Shown here: in pieces, positions 1-7,507 of the stretch
Position numbering within the stretch: the stretch's first letter is position 1
How the letters are laid out: every line of letters starts with the position of its first letter
Assembly (NCBI GenBank): GCA_910587745.1
Contig: CAJUNE010000013.1
Location: 1-34,923 of the forward strand
From: an uncultured Bacilli bacterium
GTDB lineage: Bacteria; Bacillota_I; Bacilli_A; RF39; UBA660
Direction of reading: 5' to 3'
Length of the DNA: 34,923 nucleotides
Program-made: the position numbers and the translations under genes
The notes under the pieces: model-generated
What the model was told of the DNA's origin: nothing
Databases searched by the model: none
What the model saw: the letters and a program-made list of their open reading frames with translations, nothing else

Positions 1-55
1 AGCATAGGAGTCTCCAAAACTTTTGATGGGAGTTCGATTCTCTCCGCCCCTGCCA
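1..55 (+). tRNA. tRNA-Trp (anticodon CCA), 5' end cut by window edge
   Basis: The 3' part of a tRNA is visible. The anticodon loop CTCCAAA is at 12-18 with anticodon CCA at 14-16. The T-arm is GGGAG / TTCGATT / CTCTC (28-44), followed by the acceptor 3' strand, discriminator G and an encoded CCA tail ending at 55. The D-arm and 5' acceptor strand lie outside the window. The CCA anticodon reads UGG only, which fits UGA being used as a stop in this window (for example spoIIID and agrA end in TGA). Confidence 0.88.
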
Positions 56-118
56 GATGTTAATAACGCAAATTTTCTTTATTATTTTATAGATAAATTT
101 GCGATTAAAATATAAATT

Positions 119-145
119 AAAAAAGCTTATAAATAGAGCTTTTTT
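119..145 (+). terminator. intrinsic terminator after tRNA
   Basis: A 9-bp stem, AAAAAAGCT (119-127) with AGCTTTTTT (137-145), has a 9-nt loop and runs into further T residues. It sits 64 nt after the tRNA end and probably terminates the tRNA transcript. Confidence 0.7.
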
Positions 146-238
146 TAATTGCTTAAGGATATTTTAAACTAACAATATTTTATATCTTTTCAATAATTTT
201 CTTATATTATTATATAATATTTATTACTCTTGTAATAC

Positions 239-270
239 AAAAGGCTTGTTATAAAATTAGCAAGCCTTTT
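239..270. terminator. bidirectional-looking hairpin in the 56-472 gene-free stretch
   Basis: Perfect 10-bp stem AAAAGGCTTG (239-248) / CAAGCCTTTT (261-270). The rest of the 56-472 gap is very AT-rich; apart from this hairpin, the tRNA terminator and the direct repeats at 406-446, I see no gene or structured RNA in it. Confidence 0.55.
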
Positions 271-405
271 ATTATAGTTAATAATAGATTTTTATATTGA
301 TTTGGTAAAAAATTTTTTAATTTAATATTTAAAACTATTATAAATTTTAATTATTGTTAATTTTTTAAGTTTGGCTTTATTGTGAATTATATTAAAAAAA
401 CGTTC

Positions 406-446
406 TTGTGGTAAATAGTGCGTGTGAATATTTTGTAGTAAATAGT
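406..446 (+). repeat. two direct repeats upstream of XRE gene, candidate operators
   Basis: TTGTGGTAAATAGT (406-419) recurs as TTGTAGTAAATAGT (433-446): 13 of 14 bases match, with starts 27 bp apart. The second copy ends 26 bp before the XRE start codon. The position suggests binding sites for the adjacent HTH regulator; that is inference. Confidence 0.5.
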
Positions 447-472
447 ATCATAGTAATATATGGAGGGGTAAG

Positions 473-754
473 ATGCAATTAGATTTTTCTGATTTAAGGG
501 AACTTCTCATCTTTAATATTAAATATTATAGATATAAAAATAATTATTCTCAAGAAAGATTAGCTGAATTAAGTAAATTAAGCCCTAGATATATAACTGA
601 TATTGAAAGAGGTTTACATTGCCCAACTATTCCAAAACTTGAGATTATAGCTAAGTCTTTAAATATTGAGCCTTATGAACTTTTTGTGAATCCAAAAAGA
701 GATATAAATATACTAAATAAAATCAAAAATAGTAGGCAATATAATCAAAAATAG
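473..754 (+). CDS. XRE-family HTH transcriptional regulator
   Basis: This 93-aa protein is almost only a Cro/C1-type helix-turn-helix domain at about residues 8-72. Recognisable parts are YSQERLAELSKLSPRYITDIERG, seen as the helix 2-turn-helix 3 region, followed by the usual PTIPKLEIIAKSLNI segment. It is expected to bind DNA as a dimer and has no ligand-binding domain. The ATG follows a strong Shine-Dalgarno (GGAGGGG, 462-468). Direct repeats at 406-446 may be its operators. It is followed 24 nt later by a transglutaminase-like gene, so an autoregulated small operon is plausible. The targets are unknown. Confidence 0.85.
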   Translation: MQLDFSDLRELLIFNIKYYRYKNNYSQERLAELSKLSPRYITDIERGLHCPTIPKLEIIAKSLNIEPYELFVNPKRDINILNKIKNSRQYNQK

Positions 755-778
755 TTAATAAGTAATAGGAGAGAATTT

Positions 779-1285
779 ATGGAAGAGTATTTTGAAGCTT
801 TTGAACTGTTTAGAAATTTATATAAAACAGATGATAATTTTAAGCATTTAGTAGATGTTAATATGAATAATGGAAAAATAAGATTTTTTGATAATAATGA
901 ATTTGATAAAATTAAGAAACAGAATTTTATATCTCCAATTCCTCAAATGAAGGAGTTTATTGACATGTTTATTTTGGGGTATAATATCGGTAACTGTGCT
1001 GGTGCTTGTAGACAACTTAGCTATTCTTATAATAATGTTGATATAGTTTCAGGAATATTGCCTATGCTAAAAGGGACTCTAAATGCAGAGAAAGAGGGTG
1101 GCCATGTATGGTTAGAAACGTCTGATTCTATAATAGATACTTCTTTAATGTTAGTGATTGATTTGTCTTTGAAGAACTCATTAGGATATATTGAGGAACA
1201 GCGATTAACTTCTTTTCAGTTAGCATCATCTCCGACTTATGTTTCTCGAAAAGAATTTGTCAATGATGGAAGTTTGAAAAAATAA
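779..1285 (+). CDS. transglutaminase/papain-like cysteine protease-fold protein
   Basis: This 168-aa soluble protein has no signal peptide or TM segment. GNCAGACRQ (residues 71-79, Cys73 and Cys77), GGHVWLE (His109) and IIDTS (Asp120) give the Cys-His-Asp order and local motifs of bacterial transglutaminase-like proteins, where the His motif typically reads HxW and is followed by an ID(T/P)S strand. Catalytic Cys is probably Cys73 or Cys77. A peptidase or acyl-transfer role is likely, but the substrate cannot be read. The gene sits between an XRE regulator and a CYTH protein on the same strand, with SD AGGAGAG before the ATG. Confidence 0.5.
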   Translation: MEEYFEAFELFRNLYKTDDNFKHLVDVNMNNGKIRFFDNNEFDKIKKQNFISPIPQMKEFIDMFILGYNIGNCAGACRQLSYSYNNVDIVSGILPMLKGTLNAEKEGGHVWLETSDSIIDTSLMLVIDLSLKNSLGYIEEQRLTSFQLASSPTYVSRKEFVNDGSLKK

Positions 1286-1343
1286 TGTTTTCTTTTTGTA
1301 ATAGTTGTTATATAATATATTTTATGTTTTGGGTGAATGTTTT

Positions 1344-1847
1344 ATGGAAATAGAAAGAAAGTTTTTAGTAGCTTCTTTACCTGATTTAAATAATGTGTTA
1401 TTTAAGGAATTAAAGCAAGCATATTTAAGTTTTGAACCAGAAGTACGTATAAGAAGTTTGGATAATAATTTATTTTATTTAGCTGAAAAAAGTACTGGAG
1501 ATCTACTAAGAGGCGAGATAGAGCCTCAAATTGATATTGTTTCTTTTCAAATATTAACTAATTTAGCTCAAGGTAGAACTATTACTAAAACAAGATATTA
1601 TGTTAGTTTAAATAATAATTTAACTGCAGAACTTGATATATATCATGGTGAATTTGAAGGCTTGATAACTGTAGAAACAGAGTTTAAGAGTGAGAAGGAA
1701 GCTAATGAATTTGTTGTTCCTAGTTGGTATGGTCGAGAAATAACTTATGATAGAAGATATAAGAATAAAAATTTAGCAAGGTGCAGTGATGAGGAACTAA
1801 AATTATTGTTGTCAGAAAATAGAGGCAATCAAAGAATTAGAAAATAA
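1344..1847 (+). CDS. CYTH-domain (triphosphate tunnel) protein
   Basis: The protein begins with MEIERKFLV, the ExExK signature of CYTH proteins, whose eight-stranded tunnel binds triphosphates with a divalent metal. Further charged strand motifs follow: VRIRS, YLAEKS, TKTRYYV, AELDIY and VETEF, all typical tunnel residues. At about 167 aa it matches the short bacterial class (inorganic triphosphatase/ygiF-like or adenylate-cyclase-like). An upstream in-frame ATG at 1305 would add 13 residues before the conserved N-terminus, so I chose the ATG at 1344; its SD (GGGTGA) is weak. The substrate is unknown, with inorganic triphosphate most likely from the family. Confidence 0.8.
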   Translation: MEIERKFLVASLPDLNNVLFKELKQAYLSFEPEVRIRSLDNNLFYLAEKSTGDLLRGEIEPQIDIVSFQILTNLAQGRTITKTRYYVSLNNNLTAELDIYHGEFEGLITVETEFKSEKEANEFVVPSWYGREITYDRRYKNKNLARCSDEELKLLLSENRGNQRIRK

Positions 1848-1871
1848 AAAAAGCTTGTTGCAAAGCTTTTT
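1848..1871. terminator. shared terminator between convergent genes
   Basis: 9-bp stem AAAAAGCTT (1848-1856) / AAGCTTTTT (1863-1871), flanked by A- and T-rich tails. It overlaps the htrA stop codon and serves both the CYTH gene (+) and htrA (-). Confidence 0.75.
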
Positions 1872-2985
1872 ATTTTGTAGTTAATTTGATTTTAATATCT
1901 ATTTCTTTATTATTTCTAATAATTGTTGCTTTCATTTCATCGCCAGCTTTATGTTTAAATAAATAATATCTTAAGTATGCTGATGATGCTATTTCTTTGC
2001 CATCTATTTTAGTTATAATATCATTTTCTTCAATGCCTGCTAAGGCTGCTGAACTTTTAGGTTCAACTTCTGTTACAATAACACCTTTAGTTACATTTGC
2101 ATCTCTTATTATTTCATAATATTCTCTAGAATAGTAAGCTTGCATTATATCTAACATATATACACCTAAATAAGGTCTTTCAACTTCTTTTCCAGTAGTT
2201 AACTCGTCTGCTATATCTAAAGCATCTTCAATTGGAATGGCAAAACCCATACCTTCTATGGCTTCGCTAGCTAATTTGATACTAGTAATTCCAATAACTT
2301 CACCATTAGCATTAGCAAGAGGTCCACCACTATTACCATTATTTATAGCAGCATCTGTTTGAATTGTTTTTACTACCATTGGTGTTTTAGTATTACCACT
2401 AGTTAATTCTACTTCAACAAGTCTATCTTTACCAGATACTATACCTCTAGTAACACTCCATGAATATGCACTATCTAAAGGCGCTCCAATTGCAAATACA
2501 GTATCTCCTAATCGTAAATCTTCACTTTTACCAAGTTCAGCGATATTTTTGCCATATTCGTCACTAACCGATAAAACTGCTATGTCTGAGTAAACATCTG
2601 CACCTACGACATCTGCTTTAACTATTGTTCCGTCAGTAAATGTTATATAAACATCTTCCGCTTTTGATATAACATGGTTATTTGTTAATAAATATGCTTT
2701 TCCATTTTCAACTTTATACACAAAACCAGTACCAGAAGCATATGCTTGACCTTTAATATATGTATTTATAACTACTACTGAATCATAAACTTTTTCAACG
2801 GCATCAGCTATACCTGTGTCTGTTACAGTAACATTTTTGTTTATTCTAGTCTCGGTTATCTCTTTAATGTTTGGAAAGTAATAGTATACTCCAAACATTA
2901 CACCCATACCTAAGAAAAAAACTAATAAGATAATAATGCTGTTTCTTAAAGTGTGATTATTCTTTTTTTCTAGATTTTCAGTCAT
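1870..2985 (-). CDS. htrA: HtrA/DegP-family membrane-anchored serine protease
   Basis: This 371-aa protein has a cytoplasmic N-terminus, one TM anchor at about residues 15-37, an extracytoplasmic trypsin-like domain and a C-terminal PDZ domain from about 272. The catalytic triad is visible as His104 (TNNHVIS), Asp134 (SDIAVL) and Ser219 (NNGNSGGPL). HtrA proteases degrade or refold misfolded secreted proteins at the membrane surface. The start lies 3 nt after the stop of the Abi/HEPN gene, so the two are co-transcribed and probably translationally coupled; the SD AGGATGG lies within the upstream gene. In Bacillus htrA is usually under CssRS control, but no such genes are seen here. Confidence 0.93.
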   Translation of the reverse strand: MTENLEKKNNHTLRNSIIILLVFFLGMGVMFGVYYYFPNIKEITETRINKNVTVTDTGIADAVEKVYDSVVVINTYIKGQAYASGTGFVYKVENGKAYLLTNNHVISKAEDVYITFTDGTIVKADVVGADVYSDIAVLSVSDEYGKNIAELGKSEDLRLGDTVFAIGAPLDSAYSWSVTRGIVSGKDRLVEVELTSGNTKTPMVVKTIQTDAAINNGNSGGPLANANGEVIGITSIKLASEAIEGMGFAIPIEDALDIADELTTGKEVERPYLGVYMLDIMQAYYSREYYEIIRDANVTKGVIVTEVEPKSSAALAGIEENDIITKIDGKEIASSAYLRYYLFKHKAGDEMKATIIRNNKEIDIKIKLTTK

Positions 2986-2988
2986 TTT

Positions 2989-3918
2989 TTAATCCATCCT
3001 AACTATATCTTTATAATTTTTTGGAAATCCCATTTTATCTAATACTTTGCCTATACTAATTGAATGTAATCTTCCTTTTAAATAATCTAATTCATATGAT
3101 ATTTCATTTAACATAATATGAAAGTCATCATTACGAAGTAATCTTTTTAATATGATAATTAAAGCGAATAAATCATTAATTCCATAAATGTAATCTCCAT
3201 TCATTCTTGGTATATTTAATAAATCATGATATTTGGTAATAGGAATTTCTTTTTGAGTTCTATGTTCGTAGCATATGTCTTCGTGAGCACATAAATTGCG
3301 ATAATTAGCAATGATTGGCAAGTAAATAAGCATGCTTTCTACATCAATATTAAATATTTCAGCGATACTTTCTTGATCTTCTTTTTTTAGTATGGTATAT
3401 AATTCTCCAACTATACCAAACGATAATACTTTAACTACTATCCAAAGTGGGATGTAGCCATAATTACTTTGATAATGTTTTGTTGCAGTATGTTGAGAAC
3501 CATTAACATTAATTTGTCTTTTTACTTTTTTTAGTAAATCATTTACTTGTCTACTTCTTTTAGGATCTCTTGTAAAATTATTTGGATTAAGGTAATTTTT
3601 CTCTTTAAATCCATATCTTCGAGATAATTCATAAGAAATTATACTTTTTATATTATTCTCTAATGTTAATATATTTTTAAATAATATGTTTCTTAATTGG
3701 CGATCAAAATAAAATAAAGCATAAATTTCACGAAAATTGGCACCATCAATAAAAGTTCTATCATTAGAAGACTTCATAAATAAGTAACGATAACCATTAA
3801 TGAAAAAGTAGTTTTCTCGAAGTAAAATATCTTTTACAAAATATTCATCGTCAATTATGAGATTTTTATTTCTCATAATTTCAACTTGCTCGTCTAGTGA
3901 TTTAAATATTTTTTCCAT
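2989..3918 (-). CDS. Abi family (AbiD/AbiF-like, Abi_2) HEPN protein
   Basis: This 309-aa protein resembles Abi_2 (AbiD/AbiF) proteins. Its N-terminal region has LRENYFFINGYRYLF, followed by an all-helical HEPN-type domain and the diagnostic ANYRNLCAHED motif near residue 205, where Arg and His form the Rx4H ribonuclease signature. In lactococcal phages such proteins abort infection, and HEPN members cleave RNA. A GTG at 3927 is in frame, but the ATG at 3918 has an AGGTGG Shine-Dalgarno (3924-3929). An extended -10 (TGG TATAAT, 3938-3946) lies just upstream. It is followed directly by htrA, which is unusual for a defence gene. A defence role is inference; many chromosomal Abi_2 proteins are uncharacterised. 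Confidence 0.75.
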   Translation of the reverse strand: MEKIFKSLDEQVEIMRNKNLIIDDEYFVKDILLRENYFFINGYRYLFMKSSNDRTFIDGANFREIYALFYFDRQLRNILFKNILTLENNIKSIISYELSRRYGFKEKNYLNPNNFTRDPKRSRQVNDLLKKVKRQINVNGSQHTATKHYQSNYGYIPLWIVVKVLSFGIVGELYTILKKEDQESIAEIFNIDVESMLIYLPIIANYRNLCAHEDICYEHRTQKEIPITKYHDLLNIPRMNGDYIYGINDLFALIIILKRLLRNDDFHIMLNEISYELDYLKGRLHSISIGKVLDKMGFPKNYKDIVRMD

Positions 3919-3937
3919 ATCTTCCACCTATTATAAC

Positions 3938-3946
3938 ATTATACCA
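3938..3946 (-). promoter_or_regulatory. extended -10 promoter of the abi-htrA unit
   Basis: On the minus strand TGG-TATAAT reads as an extended -10 element without a good -35. The predicted start of transcription leaves only about a dozen nucleotides before the ATG at 3918. Confidence 0.5.
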
Positions 3947-4006
3947 CAAAGAACATGTTTATTATAGTTCTTTTAATTGTTTTCTTTGTTAATTTTTTGT
4001 GAAAAT

Positions 4007-4036
4007 TTGGTGAATTATGTGTATGTGTGATATAAT
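4007..4036 (+). promoter_or_regulatory. sigma-A-type promoter of phospholipase C-like gene
   Basis: TTGGTG (4007-4012), 18-bp spacer, TATAAT (4031-4036). This -10 lies inside the longer reading frame that opens at 4017, so translation must start downstream of it, supporting the ATG at 4056. Confidence 0.5.
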
Positions 4037-4055
4037 TATTATGGGTGATGACAAT

Positions 4056-5009
4056 ATGCCAGCTACTAATACACATCATTTTTTTACAAAAGATGTTTTT
4101 AAAGTAATTAATACTAATGTTAACAAAAAAATTAGTGATAGTGTTGATATTTTTAATTTGTTTGGAAAAAGTTTTGATATCTTATTTTTTAGTAATATGA
4201 ATTTAGGAAATAAAGCTCATAACTATAATTCTAATTTATATTTTGAAAATATGATTAAGTATATTAGAAATAACGATTTATATAATAATAGTCAGGCTTT
4301 AGCGTATCTTTATGGTTCTATTTGTCATTATGTCCTCGATAGTACTATCCATCCTTATGTTTTTTATTATACTGGTAGAGTTAAAACTAATGATAAAAGT
4401 ACATATAAATATAGAGGTCTTCATACTTATTTTGAATATATGATTGATGCTATCCTTTTTAAGGAAAGAAATAATAAGGATATTTATAAATCTAATTTGA
4501 CTAAAGAAGTATTTCCTAAAGTTAAATTTTCAAAGGATTTACTTAATATGATTGATTATGTTTATTTGCAAACTTTTAATTATAATAAAGGAGCTCATTC
4601 CATAATAAGGGGAACTAGAAATTTTAGACTTGTATTTAAATATATTATGTGCTCAAGGTTTGGATTGAAAAAAATATTTTATAGATTTATAGATTTTTTT
4701 AGAATTAATAAAACTGATAGATTAAAATATTATTCTTATCATATAAGAAAATTAGATATGAATGTTCTTAATCTAAATCATAATAAATGGTATTATCCTG
4801 TTGATAAAAAAATTAATTATCATTATTCTTTTTATGATTTATATGATATTTCAATTGAAAAAGCTCGTAAATTAATTAATGAATTAGATAATGCCTTAGA
4901 TAAAGATGAAAAAACTGTTAATAAAGTTCTTCGTGAAATAGGAAATTTGAGTTATAAAACAGGAAAAAGTATTAATAAAAAAGATGAAATGAAATATTTT
5001 GCATTTTAA
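4056..5009 (+). CDS. zinc-dependent phospholipase C-like protein
   Basis: This 317-aa protein belongs to the zinc-dependent phospholipase C family by its metal-ligand pattern: MPATNTHH at the N-terminus, His91-Asp95-His99 in CHYVLDSTIHP, and HTYFE (His123, Glu127). These are the ligands of the trinuclear zinc site in secreted clostridial/Bacillus enzymes that hydrolyse phospholipid head groups. There is no signal peptide, so it is probably cytoplasmic, unlike the classic toxins. The C-terminal half is basic and lacks clear homology. Start at 4056 is chosen because the promoter -10 is at 4031-4036 and an SD (GGGTGATG) precedes it. Substrate unknown. Confidence 0.8.
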   Translation: MPATNTHHFFTKDVFKVINTNVNKKISDSVDIFNLFGKSFDILFFSNMNLGNKAHNYNSNLYFENMIKYIRNNDLYNNSQALAYLYGSICHYVLDSTIHPYVFYYTGRVKTNDKSTYKYRGLHTYFEYMIDAILFKERNNKDIYKSNLTKEVFPKVKFSKDLLNMIDYVYLQTFNYNKGAHSIIRGTRNFRLVFKYIMCSRFGLKKIFYRFIDFFRINKTDRLKYYSYHIRKLDMNVLNLNHNKWYYPVDKKINYHYSFYDLYDISIEKARKLINELDNALDKDEKTVNKVLREIGNLSYKTGKSINKKDEMKYFAF

Positions 5010-5040
5010 AATGTTAGTAAATTATTATTTATTAACATTT
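5009..5040. terminator. shared terminator between convergent genes
   Basis: AAATGTTA (5009-5016) pairs with TAACATTT (5033-5040), and the stem can extend inward to about 12 bp. T-tracts are present on both sides. It separates the phospholipase-like gene from cwlD. Confidence 0.65.
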
Positions 5041-5041
5041 T

Positions 5042-5692
5042 TTAATAGTAATTTATTATTCCTTTTGTTATTATTTGTGCTAGTTTTTGTTGGTATTCAG
5101 AAGTTCTTAATAATTCTTTTTCTTTATAATTGGATAAAAATCCACATTCAATTAAAACCCCAGGTATATTTAATTTACTATACATGTAAGTTCTGTTTGG
5201 AATACTTTTTATTTTACGATCATTATTTAATTCATTATTTAATATTTCTTGAATTGAACTGGCTATAACTTTATTTTTATCATTATCATAAAATACTTGA
5301 GCTCCATAATATTTTGAGTCATTTAAATAATTTAAATGAATAGATAAATATAAATTAGCTTTACTATTATTTATTAAATTAATGCGGTTGTCAAAATCGC
5401 TTTTTTTACGCCATCTAGCATTTGGTGTCGATAAATCATAATTTCCATCTCTTGTTAATATTACTGTTGCTCCCATTTTGGTTAACTCTATTTCGAGATA
5501 TTTACTTATTTGAAGATTGATCTCACTTTCATAAGTTTCATTACTGATTGTGCCAGGATCTTTTCCACCATGGCCAGGATCGATAATGATTATTTTGCCA
5601 CTTAATGGTAATAAAGCTTTGACTTCTTTATTAATGAATAAGGCACTTATTAATAAAATTATTATTATTCCTATTTTTATTATTTTTTTCAT
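5042..5692 (-). CDS. cwlD: germination-specific N-acetylmuramoyl-L-alanine amidase CwlD
   Basis: This 216-aa Amidase_3 protein has an N-terminal signal anchor (residues 4-21) followed by the catalytic domain. Zinc ligands are visible as His in DPGHGG, Glu in YESEINL and His in SIHLN, with the catalytic Glu in IECGFLSN. The match to Bacillus CwlD is close: LPLSGKI before the domain, RRK..D..NRI, LINNSKANLYLSIHLN, then a GAQVFY segment. CwlD removes the peptide from muramic acid in the spore cortex so that muramic-delta-lactam can form. No Shine-Dalgarno precedes the ATG; a TATAAT (5710-5715) only 17 nt upstream suggests a very short leader. Confidence 0.85.
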   Translation of the reverse strand: MKKIIKIGIIIILLISALFINKEVKALLPLSGKIIIIDPGHGGKDPGTISNETYESEINLQISKYLEIELTKMGATVILTRDGNYDLSTPNARWRKKSDFDNRINLINNSKANLYLSIHLNYLNDSKYYGAQVFYDNDKNKVIASSIQEILNNELNNDRKIKSIPNRTYMYSKLNIPGVLIECGFLSNYKEKELLRTSEYQQKLAQIITKGIINYY

Positions 5693-5712
5693 ATTAATAT
5701 ATATGTTTAATT

Positions 5713-5739
5713 ATAAAAAAAATAGCTAAATAGCTATTT
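5713..5739 (-). terminator. terminator of the two-TM protein gene
   Basis: On the minus strand AAATAGCT (5739-5732), 4-nt loop, AGCTATTT (5727-5720), then a run of T (5720-5713). Perfect 8-bp stem overlapping the stop codon. Confidence 0.8.
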
Positions 5740-6748
5740 AAAAATTATATTCTTCTTTTATTTTCTTTTTGTTTTCTTTGTTGTATCCTACTAATATTTT
5801 GTTGTTTTTACTTAATATTGTATCTGCTATTTCATCAAATACTAGTTTTGATTTTTTAGTTACACCATCAAGAGTTATTAATGGTTTAACTTTTCCTGTT
5901 TTATCCATTACCATTATACTTTTTTGAGTAGTCATTCCATATTGTCTTAGTCTGTATTCGTATAACCATATGATATCTTCATATTTTAAAGCTTTAAATC
6001 CACTTAGGAAACTTATAATATAATTTTTTGTTAATATTAAATGAGCTCTTTCATAATGAAATGCATCTTTATCATCAATTTCTGATTCAATTTTTCTTAA
6101 TTCTTCATCATCAATTTTTTTAAATGAACTCTCTAATTTAACTTTCATAATGATAAATGCTAGGAAGAAACATGTCCAAAATAACATACATAAGGCACCA
6201 ATAACATAAAGAATAATTGAACCTGTATCTTCATTAGTTGAATCTAAATATATATCTCCAAAAATTTTGTAAAAAACTTCGTCTGTTTTAATTTTGTCTT
6301 CTTCTTTTTCCATGGCATTATTGTAATATGATTCTGCTAGTCTCTTAATATCACTTGATATTAATTTTGTTTTACCATAAATTGTTATTGGTTCTTTTTC
6401 TAAGTCAGTATTTTTTAAGTCATTATATTGCGCTTCAGTTAATGAAACTATGTAGTAATATTTGTCGTCAGCAGTTATGTAAAATTTCTTAGTGGAATTA
6501 TTACTCATTTTGGCAAATAATACAGGTTCCATTGATACTTTTACATTTACTTTAATATCTTCTTTTTCAGAAGTTTCACTTTCAATGATTTCATTTAGAT
6601 ACTTTGTATCTTTTGGAGTACGATTTTCAGTATAATAACCTAATCCTAAACAAATAAATCCTAATATTAAACAGACTATTGCGATAATTAAGTTATTATT
6701 TACTTTACGAAACTCTTTTTTTAGTTTTTCATTTGTTAATCTTTTCAT
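5738..6748 (-). CDS. two-TM membrane protein of unknown function with PH-like C-terminus
   Basis: I do not recognise this 336-aa protein. It has a TM helix at about residues 18-39, an extracytoplasmic loop of about 135 residues rich in Lys/Glu/Thr, a second TM at about 178-202, and a cytoplasmic C-terminal domain. That C-terminal part (HLILTKNYIISF, then ALKYEDIIWLYEY, then SIMVMDKTGK) has the strand pattern of bacterial PH-like domains that follow TM pairs; this is a weak resemblance. SD AAGGAG precedes the ATG. It is monocistronic, divergent from the XRE gene at 6919 and closed by its own terminator. Confidence 0.7.
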   Translation of the reverse strand: MKRLTNEKLKKEFRKVNNNLIIAIVCLILGFICLGLGYYTENRTPKDTKYLNEIIESETSEKEDIKVNVKVSMEPVLFAKMSNNSTKKFYITADDKYYYIVSLTEAQYNDLKNTDLEKEPITIYGKTKLISSDIKRLAESYYNNAMEKEEDKIKTDEVFYKIFGDIYLDSTNEDTGSIILYVIGALCMLFWTCFFLAFIIMKVKLESSFKKIDDEELRKIESEIDDKDAFHYERAHLILTKNYIISFLSGFKALKYEDIIWLYEYRLRQYGMTTQKSIMVMDKTGKVKPLITLDGVTKKSKLVFDEIADTILSKNNKILVGYNKENKKKIKEEYNF

Positions 6749-6817
6749 ATAAACTCCTTCTTTTTTACAAAGTTATTATAGCATAAAATTTAAATCTTGA
6801 AAATATATTTTAAATAC

Positions 6818-6860
6818 TTGTTAATGACATAAAAATATGTTAGAATTATATCGGATATAA
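6818..6860 (+). promoter_or_regulatory. promoter with overlapping operator palindrome for the second XRE gene
   Basis: TTGTTA (6818-6823), 17-bp spacer, TAGAAT (6841-6846) preceded by TG. An odd palindrome TTATATC-G-GATATAA (6846-6860) starts at the -10 and covers the predicted transcription start, the classic position for a self-repressing operator. Confidence 0.55.
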
Positions 6861-6918
6861 ATTTATTGTATATAACATGGTGAATTTTATTTTTAGTAGC
6901 ACTAGAAAGGGATTTATT

Positions 6919-7182
6919 ATGCTATATATAAAAGAATCGAGAGGAGATATATTTAAAGTTATCGGTGCTAATGTAAGATATTATAGAGGCTTGTATAATT
7001 TGAATCATCCTAACAAAAAAATATCTCAAGCTAAATTAGCTGATGTATGTAATGTTTCTACAGGTCTTATTGGTTCCTTAGAAACAGGGAAGGTTCAAGG
7101 AATTAGTATACCAGTCTTATGGAATATTTCACAAACCCTTGGGGTTAGTATTGATAAGTTTTTTGAAAATAGATCTTCTTGA
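6919..7182 (+). CDS. XRE-family HTH transcriptional regulator
   Basis: This 87-aa single-domain Cro/C1 HTH protein starts at MLYIKESRGD, preceded by the SD AAAGGGA. The longer frame from 6877 would add 14 unconserved residues in the 5' leader. The HTH is visible as KISQAKLADVCNVSTGLIGSLE, and ISIPVLWNISQTLGVSIDKFF forms the end of the domain. A perfect 7-bp palindrome at 6846-6860 overlaps its promoter. It faces divIC across a shared terminator and is divergent from the two-TM protein gene, which might be its target. No ligand domain is present. Confidence 0.82.
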   Translation: MLYIKESRGDIFKVIGANVRYYRGLYNLNHPNKKISQAKLADVCNVSTGLIGSLETGKVQGISIPVLWNISQTLGVSIDKFFENRSS

Positions 7183-7185
7183 TAA

Positions 7186-7216
7186 AAAATCAGATACTTA
7201 ATTGGTATCTGATTTT
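7186..7216. terminator. shared terminator, XRE gene / divIC
   Basis: Perfect 12-bp stem AAAATCAGATAC (7186-7197) / GTATCTGATTTT (7205-7216) with a 7-nt loop and T-tails on both strands. It overlaps the divIC stop codon. Confidence 0.88.
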
Positions 7217-7497
7217 CTTATAATTATTTCTCTGTCTTTTGTATATAAAAATTTTTCTTTTGCATATCTTTCTAAATATTCTGGATTTTGGAGTTTTTGT
7301 ACCTCTGCTTTTAGTGCTTCTTCATTGTCTAATAATTCTTTATATGATGTTTCTAATATTGTTAATTCTTTTTTGTTAGCCATTATTTTTAACCAGTCTG
7401 GAAATATATTTATACACATGAAAGTTATAATAAATATAAATGTTAAAATAATTAGTGTTAATCTTCTTTTTTCTTTTTTTGTGACGCCTTTCTTCAA
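7198..7497 (-). CDS. divIC: septum formation initiator DivIC/FtsB family
   Basis: This 99-aa bitopic protein has a basic cytoplasmic N-terminus, one TM helix (about 13-31), a coiled coil (about 39-68) and the conserved C-terminal block NPEYLERYAKEKFLYTKDRE. DivIC partners with FtsL and DivIB at the division septum and activates septal wall synthesis. Its position after yabP-yabQ matches B. subtilis, supporting divIC over other FtsB-like proteins. It is the last gene of the yabP-yabQ-divIC unit and starts 10 nt after yabQ ends. Confidence 0.88.
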   Translation of the reverse strand: MKKGVTKKEKRRLTLIILTFIFIITFMCINIFPDWLKIMANKKELTILETSYKELLDNEEALKAEVQKLQNPEYLERYAKEKFLYTKDREIIIRKSDTN

Positions 7498-7507
7498 ACT
7501 ATCACCC

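Noticed and set aside
239..270. Riboswitch or small RNA in the 56-472 gap
   Set aside because: Only a simple hairpin with flanking A/T tails is present; a terminator is sufficient.
1305..1343. N-terminal extension of the CYTH protein
   Set aside because: The 13 extra residues precede the conserved MEIERKF start and have no SD.
4999..5268. 89-aa plus-strand ORF
   Set aside because: It lies almost wholly antisense to cwlD, has low-complexity Leu/Phe content and no Shine-Dalgarno.
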